From: Telopea speciosissima
Taxonomy: Eukaryota > Streptophyta > Magnoliopsida > Proteales > Proteaceae
Assembly (NCBI RefSeq): GCF_018873765.1
Contig: NC_057925.1
Coordinates: forward strand, 57,176,970-57,240,969
DNA length: 64,000 nucleotides
Direction: 5' to 3'
The notes under the pieces are model-generated. The model ran no database searches. It was not told the origin of the DNA and worked only from the letters and a program-made list of their open reading frames with translations. Shown in pieces: positions 31,641 through 43,869 of this stretch (position 1 is the first letter of the stretch; every line of letters begins with the position of its first letter). Made by a program: the position numbers and the translations under genes.

Positions 31641-33640
31641 TTTCCAAGAAAATACAATTAGTTGTTTTTTTTTTTTGGGGGGGGGGGGGGGGGTGGGACG
31701 GGGGCTAAGAGATTTTATTAAGGATAACATGAGAAACTCATAGCTGAGATGAACAAAGATCTCGGAACCATGGATCGGAAATAGGTCACACCATCCTATA
31801 CGTCACCGATAAGACCCTCCTTGCCAAGGAGTTAGCCAAGTTGTTAATCTCCCTTCGAACATAGGTGATAATACCACTAGTAAAATAGTTTGACCGATGC
31901 TTGATATCCTCCAAAATAGATCTCAGATATGGAGGGGAAGTAGCTACTCCGTTCTGCAGGTAAGAAACTACATTCGTGCAATCTGACTCAAGTGACAACT
32001 TCTCAAAATCTTCAGATAGTGCATGTCAGAGAGCACTACGAATGGTCATGGCCTTACCTGCTGCCACAATAGAGAATTTCTCTGGAATTGACACAACAAG
32101 GGGAAGAGTACCTTTAGAATCCCGACAGATCAATCCCAAACCGCCGGTTGATGTATTTGGAATTAGACTTGCATCACACTTGATCTTAATTGTACCTGGT
32201 TTTGGAGCAATCATCCAGTAATGCTTGGTGTATGGGAGGGCTGAGAAGAATACTGTAAAGCCGGTGGAGATAAGGAAACCATGAACTCCAAGAATTCTTT
32301 GTTTGAGGCAGCAATAACATCTTCAGGTAACCAGTTTTTGCAACAAAACACTTGATCATTTCTAGCCTTCCACAATGTCCAACAGATGAAAGAAGCATGA
32401 CAAGAGAAATCTCGTCGAATCCTCTTATCATGAGAAACAAAACTCCAACTATTAATCCACCGTCATAGAGTAGGTTTATCATTTGTTGGTAGAGAATAGA
32501 GATACCCCCAAGGAGCACACAAACCATGTTGCACGAGTGAAGTCACAACCCAACAGTATATGAGAGATTGTTTCATGCTTCCCACAACGTACACAACCCC
32601 AGTCTACATTAACAATCTGTTTACAATGGGCATTAGCAGTCGCCACTCTATTAGCACATGATCTCCACAAAAACCGTTGGATTTTTGGCAAAGTGTTTAT
32701 GTTCCAAATTTGTTTCCAAACATCCACTGGAATATCCGACCAAGTGTGACTTCTTGATGTTAATGCTGTAAGAGAGCTTTCATCAATATAACTGGATGCA
32801 ACAAGGTGGTAGGCACTTTTCACCAAATATTGGCCATTTTTTTATGCCATCTATTCTAGTTTATCACCATTGGGAAATAATGAAAGATGAATCTTCAAAG
32901 TATTATCCACATCTGATGGTATAAATAATGAGTGAAGAAGATTAGTATTCCATGTCCTGTTGTCATGATCAAACAAATCTTTCACTTTGGAAATATTAGG
33001 AGAAGAAGGGCATGGTGTACTCACCCTAAAACTCTTATTTGTAGGAATCCACCCATCATTCTAAATGTCAACAGAAGCATCATCTCCAATACGCCAACAT
33101 AGACCCCTTTTAAGAACATCTAAACCCTCCATAATACTCCTCTAGCCCCAACTCGGTTGGTTCCTAGCTTTTGCATGTAGGAAATGTGTATGTGGCTAAT
33201 AAATGGACTTCAAGAAACGAACCAATAAACTAGTCTCATCAGACCAAAGGCGCTAAACAATTTTAGGCAACAATGCTTTGTTGTGAAAAGAAGGATCACA
33301 AAAATCAAGTCCACCCCTCTCTTTCGACTGGCATAGACGGTCCCAAGAGATCCAATGCATTTTTTATTTACCATCCTTCTTCCCCTAAAAGAAATTTGAT
33401 GAAACTTGACGAAGATGTTTATGATAGGAAGCCAGCAATTTAAAATGCAAACAAACAAAATTTGACATTGATAAAACAACCGACTTACAATTAGTAGTTT
33501 TCAATCCACACTTTTTCGAACTTGATATTGTTGAAGATTCAAACATCAAAAATGTATCCCAACCAAATAAAACGGAGTTAGGTGGCCAGCCAATCTTGAC
33601 TTAATTGATTCCCTTAAAGCGGCGGCTAAGGTCGGTGGGG
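31640..33640 (-). pseudogene. L1-type LINE 3' remnant (zf-RVT and RNase H)
   Basis: On the minus strand, from high to low coordinates: HWISWDRLC-type sequence (about 33,350), then a zf-RVT domain (SAYHLVAS, WKQIWNINTLPKIQRFLWR, CVRCGKHETISHILLGC; 32,826-32,530). An RNase H domain follows (IKIKCDAS, GGLGLICRDSKG, LESDC; 32,214-31,786). The frames are broken several times. In RNase H the usual Glu of 'AEA' reads AGKA and the final Asp of 'VAD.LA' reads 'LANSLA', so two catalytic acids are lost. The 3' end is a C run then an A run on the minus strand. Confidence 0.85.
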
Positions 33641-34387
33641 TCTTTGATGGAACGAACCAAAGGAAAAAAAGAAGAATGCACCAAAATGCTAATGGTTGTT
33701 TCTTGTTGTAAGTGAATGCAACGAAAAGATCCGAACATTATTTGTATTCACCTACTAAATACTCTCTTTTTTTGGGGGTGGGGGGACATTGTCTGCATGG
33801 GAGCACAAGGGCCACACGTGTATGACAACCAATGAAAACATGCAATGTGACATATTGAGGGCAGAAGTTCTGCTATTCATGGGGACGGGGCGATCATTTT
33901 GACCCCCACTGTATCTGGGCGTGGCCCCTGCGTCCCATTTTTTATGATCACCAAGTAAGTACTTGACTTAGTTGACTTGAACAACTCTTCATCACCACAA
34001 TACAAAACTCTTGACTGGGGGTTGGACTCGTATCCAACGAACAAATATTCTATTTAGCTCTTTTCCCTTTGTTCCTTGTTTGGTAACCAGTAAAAAAAAT
34101 TGTTTTTTCTGTTGAGATTTGAGAATTGAGTTACGCGATTACCGCAAATAACAAAATTAAGATATGCCTATAAATCTGCACTACTTGATTTGGTAGGATA
34201 AATCGACGAATACCTTGATTTACGTCTCGTCGAATTACTGTGGTGTGAGGTAGACTCTGGTTCGCCTCCGGTACAAACTACAAATCCGCTTCTACTTATA
34301 CACAATTCGGTAATCCCTACCTTATCTGACTATTTGCTTCTTTAAAATCAGTAGGTATAGACAAAGAAACCAAAGGAATCAGAGAAA
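33641..34387. other. Upstream region of reductase gene 1
   Basis: There is no gene. A T/G homopolymer tract lies at 33,767-33,785. Bases 34,080-34,387 probably hold the promoter and 5' UTR of the reductase gene. A confident TATA box was not fixed. Confidence 0.5.
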
Positions 34388-37300
34388 ATGAGCGGTGCTG
34401 GGAAGATAGTGTGTGTCACAGGGGCTTCTGGGTACATCGCTTCATGGCTGGTGAAGCTTCTCCTCGAAAAAGGTTACACTGTTAAAGCTTCTGTTCGCGA
34501 TCCAAGTTAGTATATCTTCTCTATTCTATTTCTTTATACACTTTTAAGCTTCATTTTCCCTGTTTCTTTGATTCTCTTTTGTCTCTGTTCCTTTTGAAAG
34601 TAAGGTGTGATTTTGGATTGTTTATTAGAGTCTTCGTTTAGTTCTATTTCGAGCCTTTTGTCTTGAATTATAGTGTGCATAAATCTGGGGTTTTTGCCTT
34701 ATAATCTCAAATCCACAATTCAACCCTTTTGTTTGTGTATTGAGGTTCTTAAGTTACATCCACTCATTAAAAAACTCGTTGAGATCTCGACCTGGTCGCG
34801 ACGAAATCTCGTACGAGTTCTCAAACTTACATAGTTTTGATCGAGTTTACCGAAATTTCGGCGAGATCTTGAAAATCTCGGATGTCTTGACCTGCTCGAG
34901 AAGAAATTACTTTCATTCTTCTCGAACACTATGACATGACATTCATATGTCATGTAGACGGAGGAGAATGCATGTTGGCCCCATTAAACCATGAGTGGAC
35001 TCGATCCAGCACGTCATAGTTCATATGAGTAGACGGTCACATACTCACAATATTGTATTGTTGGGACATGGAAGACTAGGGTGTCTATGACATATGTATT
35101 GTTCACTGTACTTCGGTGTCTATGTAATATGCATTGTTCATTGTATTTTGTAGTTTCTACTTTAAGTCTTCAAGTATTTCTTAAATAATTATTCAATATT
35201 ATGTGTCTTCATCCATTATTGCATAATTTACATAGTTTACTTGCCAATTTTGTTTCATAGCACCCAAACAATGTGTGGAATAGGCAATATTACATAAGGG
35301 TTTGCGTTTATTGCCAACCAAGGGTGCAAATCCAAAACACCAAAATTGCCGTTGTTGTTTTTTTTTTTTTTTTTTTTTAAATCAATTTGAAGATTTAAAT
35401 ATGTTTATTAAGCCTAAAACAAACTTCCCTTAAAGTTTCGGAGTCAACTATGGCCATTTGCCCACCGGCCCACTGGAAAAAAAAAAACAGTGTCTCGCTG
35501 AGTTCTTGAGATGTCGGTTATCTCGACCTGGTCAAGATGAATTTTTGAACCTTAAAGGACCGCTGACTCAGTGCTGGTACTTTCATGGATGGGACTCCAC
35601 TCTACACTTAATTCTTATCCTTGTATAGGCATAAATCACCTCCAAAACTTTGATGGTTTTAATCTGAGCCCTCACCACCTCTCTTGCGGTCAGAGAAGAA
35701 TGAAATTTTTTAGCTTCTAAGGTCCATGGTCCCCAACATTAAGAATCATTTCCTTCTACACTATTGTCTCTCATCCATTTTAGTCCATTGATATGATGGA
35801 TTGGGTTTCTCTCAACCAATTGTTTTTGTGAAGTACTGTAATTGCAAATGGGTATCTCAACAAATTAGCTTAAAGGACAGCAAAGACATTGATTTAATGC
35901 TGGGTAACTTAAAGGACGGCTGCCCTTTACACTCAGTTCCCATTCTTGTATTGTCATTAAACATCCTGGAGATTGGAGACTTCGAAAATTGTAATCAGAG
36001 CCATTGTGATGCCTCATACGATCAAGAAAGCATTTAGTTATACAACACCCCCCCCCCCACCCCAAAAAAAAAAAAAAGAGGAAGCTTTGTTGCTAAGGTG
36101 CACGTTTGACTGGATGAATAAGTGAATCTAATCCTTTTGATATGATGGATAGTATCAGAGCCATGGCTTTTCCCGATGGGCCAAGTAGTAGCCAAGCATA
36201 GGCAGGAAAGCAACTTGAGGCTGAGTTGAAATAAAGAAAGACAAGCTGGAAGGGCGTGGCATTGGACATCAGGCAATTGCCATCAGACTGGAATGCCTTG
36301 CTAAATCGGAGTTGAAGATTGTCAGTTTTTTATGACTGATAAGGCAAAATTTGATGACTTTTAACCCTTTAGTTTTTAGATGAATGCAAGGCCCTTCATT
36401 GTTCCACAACATATTGATTTCTTTTCCTTCACTTTCCTTTTTATTTTACTTTCTTTGTTCAGGCCTACTAATCTTATGGATCCTGTTAATATATTTTGTT
36501 TTAGTGTACCAAAATTATGTTGACATCACATGGATTTTCACTGTTGTATTTGTTTGTTCTCTTCTGTGTACTTGATGGGCATTTTGTTTCTCATTAATAT
36601 TATTCAAGGTGATTGTTGACCTCTTTTTTTAATTTCTATATTATCATTTTCAAAGTTATTGTCATGTTCTAAGTTCCAGGGCATGTTTAAGGATGAAGAA
36701 AAATAAGTGTCATTCGAACATCATTATGCTTTGTCATCATGACAGTTGGGTTTTACACTTTTGATGCAATTAACAAATTACATGTCTTATTCTTTGACAG
36801 GTTAAGAATACTTACTTTCTTGTTGTTCTATACTTCTATACATTATAATCAGTTCATATGCTGTCACAGATGATCCAAAGAAGACTGAACATTTACTTGC
36901 TCTTGATGGGGCCAAGGAAAGACTTCAGTTAGTCAAAGCAAACTTATTGGAAGAAGGGTCATTTGATTCTATAGTTGATGGATGTGAATGCGTTTTTCAT
37001 ACAGCATCTCCCTTTTATAATGCAGTCAAGGATCCACAGGTTCATTTTGCATCTGTTGACTTAGTTTTAATTACTATTTTTTTACTCAGCTGTAAGGTTG
37101 TCAAGGTTTTACTTTTATGATGTTCTAATAGCTTGGTTTATTGTTATTATCAATGTTGCGGCATCTTACAGAACTTTCAAAATGCCAGAACCCAACAGAC
37201 CCATAATTGGCAGACATACTTTTTATTTTTGGGTACTATATTGGTACACATACCTGGAATTGGCATAAAATGAGCAGTTAAGGCCTTCATTGGGCGCCGT

Positions 37301-40300
37301 GACAACTAGGGCTTTCATGCTCTACATATACTAGTGCTTACAAATTTGCTTTCTTTCTTACATAAAAACAAGACTTTAATCATTAGGGCTATAGGGTTGA
37401 GCTTGCATCATGGAAGGGGGATAACGTGGGGAACAGGTTGACAGTTTTTGGGCTGCAAACTCATCTGCCACATGCCAGATTTGGTTTTAAACAGGCTTAC
37501 TGTTTTGATGAATTAGCTGACTTGTAGAGGCTGAGTTTGTAGCCCAAAAAGTCTCCTCCTGTTCCTCAAGTTATTCCCTTTCCATGCTGAAGGTTTGAGC
37601 CTTTATCCCTGTGCCAAATAGCAAGAATATAGCCGCCTTTTCAATCCTATATATATTGAATGTATGCATGTATTGGTGAGTACAGAATCACATGCACAGA
37701 AGCTCACCCACATGCATAGGTATATATATATAAAAACATCTAAGTACATGTAGTATTTGTAGTGGAATGCATGAATCTTTTTCTTTTCTTGTTCACCCTG
37801 CTCTTTCTGTCTCTCTTTTTGTGGTTTGGGGGGGGGGGGGGTTGGAGCCAGACTCTTTGAGACTTTAGATTCTGATTCTTCCATACATGTCCTTTCAAAC
37901 CCCTGCTGTCCAAGTCCATGAAGCAGTGATAAACATGGACTGGGGCTTAGTAGCTAGGCTAAGAAAGGAGTTTTATGTTGTAAGAGGATGATGTCTATAC
38001 TTTGGACTTTGTTGTTGGTTTCAAAGAATGCATAATGAAGGGAAAAGTCAGATAGGTGAATAGAATTATGTATCTTGGGATCATTAATTTTGGATTCTGT
38101 ACCTGCCTAAATCATCCAAGTGACAGATCACTGCTAGCTACCATTCTTCAAAATAAACGCTCTTTTTGTTACCCAATTTACAACTATTTCAATCAACTGA
38201 CTTCATCATAAGTATAATGGTGTTGGTGCTGGAAAGCGACTATTATAAAATCCTGGCTACACCTGGACTGTCTAAACCGCAGATTATGAACTAGTCTAGA
38301 CTTCTTGGGCTTCTACTATGTGTTCCAACTACTTCCAATTGCCATTTAGAGCACAAATAACAACCTGTAGTTAGGTAAAACTTTCCTAAAAACTTGATTC
38401 AATTTAGAATCTAAATAGAACTGAGCTGAATTGCACCTTATGCCCATAACTTAAATTAAACAACCATGAGATGTTTAAAAATTGGCCCAATTTGGGCTGA
38501 ACAACTGAGACCAAAATTTCAGGTGAACTTGTGAGTCCTAAAACCCATATTGTGAGTGACCAAAAGAGATTGGACTGTCTGTGAACTGTCGCATGGGCCA
38601 TCTTTGGGTAAATTCTGGTTTACATCTCTGTGTCTTCCTCAGTTTTATGATATGTTTTTTTACTTTGTCGGAAATTTAAGTTTAACTAGCTTCTGAGTAC
38701 TACCTGTTGGAACCTTGTAAATGATTCTCTGTGGCATCTCAATGACTCAACTTACCTTGTATTTCCGTAGTGCTCTCATTCTTGTGCATTTACACTCATA
38801 GATGATATATTGATGTTTTAATTCAATATTAAACATTTTTACTGATTTGGTTAGTGCCCATTCTCTTTTTAAATCTGCATTACAGGCAGAATTAATTGAC
38901 CCTGCATTAAAGGGAACTCTTAATGTGCTTGGATCCTGTGCAAAATTTCCATCTGTTAAAAGAGTGGTTGTGACATCCTCTGTAGCTGCAGTTGCATTCA
39001 ATGGGAAACCTCGAACTCCAGAAGTGGTAGTTGATGAGACTTGGTTTTCAAATCCAGAGTTTTGCAAGGAATCTAAGGTGTTTATAATTGTGCAATCTTT
39101 GTCTACCTCAGATTATATAGGTCTTAAATGTTTTGAGTTGGCTCTGTGTATTTCTTAATTTTTCTCTTGAATCTTCTGGTCCATTTTATTTTGTTTGGTG
39201 AGATCCTTTAGCACTTTGTCAAGGCACAATGTATTTTGGGCTGATAATTTCAAATTGTAAAGTTATTGTACTGGATAATTACTAATTTATCGGTTTGATA
39301 TGCCTAATGAGTTTCTTGTCCTCTCGTAGCTTTGGTATGTACTTTCCAAGACCTTGGCTGAGGAAGCTGCCTGGAAATTTGCAAAAGAGAAAGGGATGGA
39401 CATAGTTACAATAAACCCTGCAATGGTGATCGGTCCTCTTTTACAGCCAACACTTAATACCAGTGCTGAAGCAATTCTGAAATTAGTAAATGGTATGGTA
39501 ACTTATTATTGAAGTTTTCTTTTTCCTCCCTCCCTCTTTCCCGTGTCTCACGTTCTGTCCCTTCATGGTGCATAGACTCCCTTCAGTACCTCCCAAATAA
39601 CAGGTATAAAAGGGGAAGGAGAGTTTCATATGTCTATATTTCCGCTTTTGAATGTCGATATGAATGAGAATGGTATTCTCCCAGTTGGTCAACTCTTTAG
39701 TAAAGACCTAAAGGGCGTATCCAGTGCACGAGGCTCCTGCCACTGCGGGGTCTGGGGGAGGGTCATAATGTACGCAGCCTTACCCCTGCTTTCGCAGAGA
39801 GGCTGTTTCCAGACTCAAACCCATGACCACCTGGTCACAGTGGAGCAACCTTTACCGTTGCACCAAGGCCCGCCCTCTTTTACTAATCCATCATATTTAT
39901 TTTTCCTTTTAAGACCTTTGGAAACCATTTTGTTTTTCTTTTCTTAGAACTAAAAGAAATTTATCTGTCACTTTTTGAATTTTTTTTTCGAGATCTTTTA
40001 AAATGGATTTTAAAAAAGATGGTCATTTTTTAGGATAACCAAAAGGAAGTTTCTTCTCTTTGTGGATTGACACCCTTAAATATCCTTGGAGACTAGCTAA
40101 CTTAATTGAGCAAACTATGGATCTGTCAAAAGTGGAAGGTTCCCATATGGGCCATCTCGGTATAGATGGTAATGAGGTTGCTGTGTCGTCATATGAGTTT
40201 GTACAAAGGTACTTCCTCTATATAGCGGAATGACTGCTTGTAGCATTTGGGAAAATCAATACATTTAGTTTTTGGAACACTAATATTTCAAAATAAACTC

Positions 40301-43300
40301 ATATAAGAAACATTTCACCTTTAGGCCATATTATATGTGCTAGTACATAACTTTTTTCTTTTGTACAAATTTTAGATACATATAATTTCATTTACTGTTG
40401 AATTTTTTTCATCAGATCTCCTTTCTCTTCTTGGCCGGACATTTGCTTCCTTTCTATAGACAACTCTTTAATTTTGATTATAGTTATTATCTATGGTTGT
40501 GTTAGTATATTTTCTTTGGAACGCGTAATTCCTAAGCAGCATGAATTCTATTATTTGAAGTTAAGAATCCTGTTGAAGGTTCAACTGATTCCATAAACAT
40601 TCAGCAGAATGTTTTATGTAATCAGGTTTGGTAGCCTTTTCTGGAGAACTGGCTTCCTTTGTTTGTTTAGAAAGTAAAAGGAATATTAACTCTACAACCT
40701 TGTGTTTCTTTTTTATATACCTTTCCTGTGATATAATAAGTGCCAAATTTTTATCTGCTGCAGGAGCAGAAACATTTCCCAATTCAACAATGGGATGGGT
40801 TAACGTCAAAGATGTTGCTATTGCACATATTCTGGCATTTGAGAATCCTTCAGCCAATGGAAGATACGTTTTAGTTGAGAAAGTTGCTCATTGTTCAGAG
40901 GTTCTGAAGAGTCTCCATGAACTTTTTCCAACTTTGCACCTTCCGGAAAAGTAAGTTTGCAAGACGATATGTATAAATAATTGATTTAATTATCTGAAAT
41001 AAATATGATGTTATTCAAGATACTTGTGATAATTTATTGGATCGCTTTTTTCTTCTTCTTTTTATTTATCAAGTAACTGTTTTTATTTGTATGTGTACAT
41101 TGTGAATCTTATGTATGAACTGACTGACATTGGATATTCTACTTCTTTTTATCACAAATTATTTTCATAGTACGGAATGTTTTGTAGGCAGTTCCCTCTT
41201 TTATATTCCTCAGATGTCCACTGTCTTGTGTTGGAGACATGTTGAGTGGACAGCCTTTTGGAAACAGCAGTGCATTTATTGCAAAGAGATGCTCTAAATG
41301 TGTCCCTTTCCTTAGACTATGATTTAGTGTGGTTCGAGTTTGATGTTCCCTTTCTGTCTTTTGAATCTGGTAGATGTTTTCCTTTTAGTTAGTTACGAAG
41401 ATATACTATTATATACCTAGATATATTCGTATTGCCCTTAGTGTTTATTTGCCATTGACTTGCTCTTAACCTTTACAATGTAATACATCTAAGATAAATA
41501 GGCAAGAGCACCAAAAATTACAATTACATAAACATTATCCAGGTCACAGACAGTGCGAAAGTTAGGGATCATTTCTTCTTTGAGCATGAACTAGGAAGTA
41601 CTATCTATGATCGAATTATTACTTTTTTGTTTTTACCTTTTGAGTTACTAACTGGTTGGGCTATTATGCATGGTGTGATACTATTATATGTAACTGTGGT
41701 GGTAGGGAATTTTGTACTGTGGTGGTAGAGAAAATGTCCAGGTTTAAATCATAGCTGCAAGAGAATTGAAGAGTGTCTTTTGTGGCTTTCAAGATGCAAT
41801 GAATGATAATACAGCTGCTGGTTATGGCAATATGGCCAAGTAATTCCTCCAGGATGAAACATCTTCAACATTAAATAAAAAATGGCAGCAAACGTTTCTT
41901 TCACAAATCATCTTCCTCTTACCAACTTTCTTCCAAGCTGTTCACAACTCCCATCCTTCGAATCTGAGGGTCCAAATGAAAGCTGAGCAGAAGAAAGGGG
42001 AAACATGCATAAGATTTCATCACCTGAAATGCAGTTCTGGTGAGGGACATTGGGAAGGCTTTACCTGATAAGTCTAAACATCCACTTCTACCAGTGGATG
42101 AGACCAAAAGACTCATCAGGGTGGAATTTGAAGTCTATTCTACATTTTGGGTGATATTATATATATTATGCAATTGGCATTAGCCAGATCATTGAGTAAT
42201 CTAGAGGGTGAGAAAGTTATTGTGATAGTGCCAATATCAATAATGACATGACAGTTGCATAGAACCTGTAGGTCAGGTCTATGTCACCATAATTTGCCGT
42301 GTTTGTCATGTTCAGACAATGAGGACCATCATTAGATGGCCCAACCTGAAAGAATGCATGGTCAAAAAATCAGCAAGTCCAGAATTCATTTTTGGAGCTT
42401 CCATTGAACCCTTTTTCACCCCTGGTTTGCCTAGTTTGATTTCCTTTAGAATGCACAGCTGTGAGCTCTGAAAGACTTGCGACACTAAGAAGAAGAAGAA
42501 ATATAAGTAAGACCCTATTTCTCCATTCCCTTGTGCTTTTGAGTTTTGAGGCCCAAATAGTCGAAGCATAAACCATCCATTTCTAATATACAACTACAGA
42601 TTTACATATGGAGTAGCTTAAGGTCTAAAGCTAGTTTGATTCAATGGTCAGGTTAAAGAATTGTTTTTTTTTTTGGGTTATAATCTTGAGTCTAGTGTCC
42701 TCTCTAAGGATGGTTGCGAATTGAATGGCTAAGATTCTTGTGGACCATCCACATTCAGCAGGAAGTGCAGTTGACTGCTTTATAGTATATTTCTGTTCCA
42801 TCTTTAACCCCTTTGTTGTCTTCTGCTACTTTTATTTATTATTATGTTTTTGTTGTTTGGGGGGGGGGGGGGGGTTTGGTTAGAAAACGAATACCTAAAA
42901 CGATGCAGGAAACGAATGAAATCACAAACAAACAATCACACAATGCAAGGATTTACGCGGTTTGGCAAGATTGCCTACGTCCACAATGAGATGAGATCTG
43001 CTTCACTATCAATGGAGAATAGGGTTTCAGCCGCTCGTTCTCACTCCTCTCTCAGATTACAGAGAATTAACTCACTACAATTCATAGCAACATTATATAT
43101 GTATACTTTACAGAAACACCCATTAACCTTAAAAAAAATTCCCCGGGGGCTGCTGCCCCTGAACCCTCACATGGAACCCCAGTTCGTCGAGGTCTAGTAA
43201 CAAAAATAACATCAAAGGTGGGCCAATTCCTCAGGGCCTCGAGGCCTCAGGCTCTTCGGAATCAGCCCACAAACCCAAGACGGATTACAAGACATCGTAT

Positions 43301-43869
43301 CCCCAACAGGGGGTTCGTGGTGGTGATTGTTACTAACACGGTAGTCTGTAATGGCCTTACACCCTTCAGAATCAGCCCGCAAACCCAAGTGACGGAATGC
43401 AAGACATCATATCCCTAACAGGGGGTTGGTGGTGGGGATTGTTACTAACACGGAAGTCTGTAATAACTACTGCTGAGATAATAGTACCTTTTCTCTCTTC
43501 TGAAGTATGTTCCTGATATTAGTCCTTACTCCTCAGTGGCTAGAGAATTGATCTTTGCTCTTTTGTTTTTCACCTAGCAAAACAAACAAAAGGCTCATTC
43601 TGATATTAGTCCTCACTCCGAAGTTGAATGTTTTTTGTTGCTTAAGCAAACCATTTTTGGGAATCAACGGTTCCTTGGAAGTACCAATCTCCCTATTACT
43701 AATGACAATACTGCTTTTAATTTTTGACAGGTGTGCAGATGACAAGCCTTACATGCCAACTTATCAAGTATCCCAGGAGAGAGCAAAGAGCTTGGGCATA
43801 AATTTTATTCCTTTTGAGGTCAGTCTGAAGGAAACTGTTGAGAGCTTGAAGGAGAAAGGCTTTTTCTAG
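34388..43869 (+). CDS. NAD(P)-dependent reductase 1, phenylacetaldehyde/cinnamoyl-CoA reductase-like (6 exons)
   Basis: Exons are 34,388-34,505; 36,870-37,039; 38,886-39,077; 39,330-39,492; 40,764-40,950; and 43,731-43,869, giving 322 aa. All junctions are GT-AG with consistent phase. It belongs to the extended SDR (DFR/CCR-like) family. The Rossmann motif [10 protein letters not shown] is at residues 10-19. The catalytic Ser lies in VTSSVAA (about 127/128), and Tyr163-x3-Lys167 is in [27 protein letters not shown] and the C-terminal [14 protein letters not shown] are typical of plant phenylacetaldehyde-reductase-like proteins. It lacks the NWYCYGK signature of true lignin CCR, so an aldehyde or related carbonyl substrate is more likely. 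A cytosolic location is expected. Introns are large, with a SINE and LTR-like debris. Confidence 0.92.
34750..35560. repeat. Intron 1 repeat with CTCGACCTGGTC motif
   Basis: ATCTCGACCTGGTC occurs near 34,782 and again near 35,518, with GAGATCT/CGAGA-rich surroundings, flanking about 700 bases of AT-rich DNA. It is probably an inserted repeat that lengthens intron 1 relative to gene 2. Its class and borders are unclear. Confidence 0.35.
39703..39880 (-). mobile_element. Au-like SINE, copy 1 (intron 4)
   Basis: On the minus strand it runs from GGGCCTTGGTGCAACGGTAA (A-box-like) through GGTTTGAGTCTGGAAACAG (B-box-like) to GGGGTAAGGCTGCGTACATT, CCCCAGACCCCGCAGTGGC and a T-containing tail. This is the organisation of the tRNA-derived Au SINE family of plants. 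Its B box reads GGTTTGAGTCT, one change from GGTTCGAGTCT. Confidence 0.88.
42850..43490. repeat. LTR-like debris and 100-base tandem duplication in intron 5
   Basis: After a G run at about 42,860, the sequence 'CAAGGATTTACGCGGTTTGG...TGCCTACGTCCAC' is of the type seen in copia LTRs. Two direct copies of about 95 bases follow (43,256-43,352 and 43,371-43,463). Both contain AATCAGCCC.CAAACCCAAG, ACAAGACATC.TATCCC and GTTACTAACACGG.AGTCTG. Confidence 0.55.
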
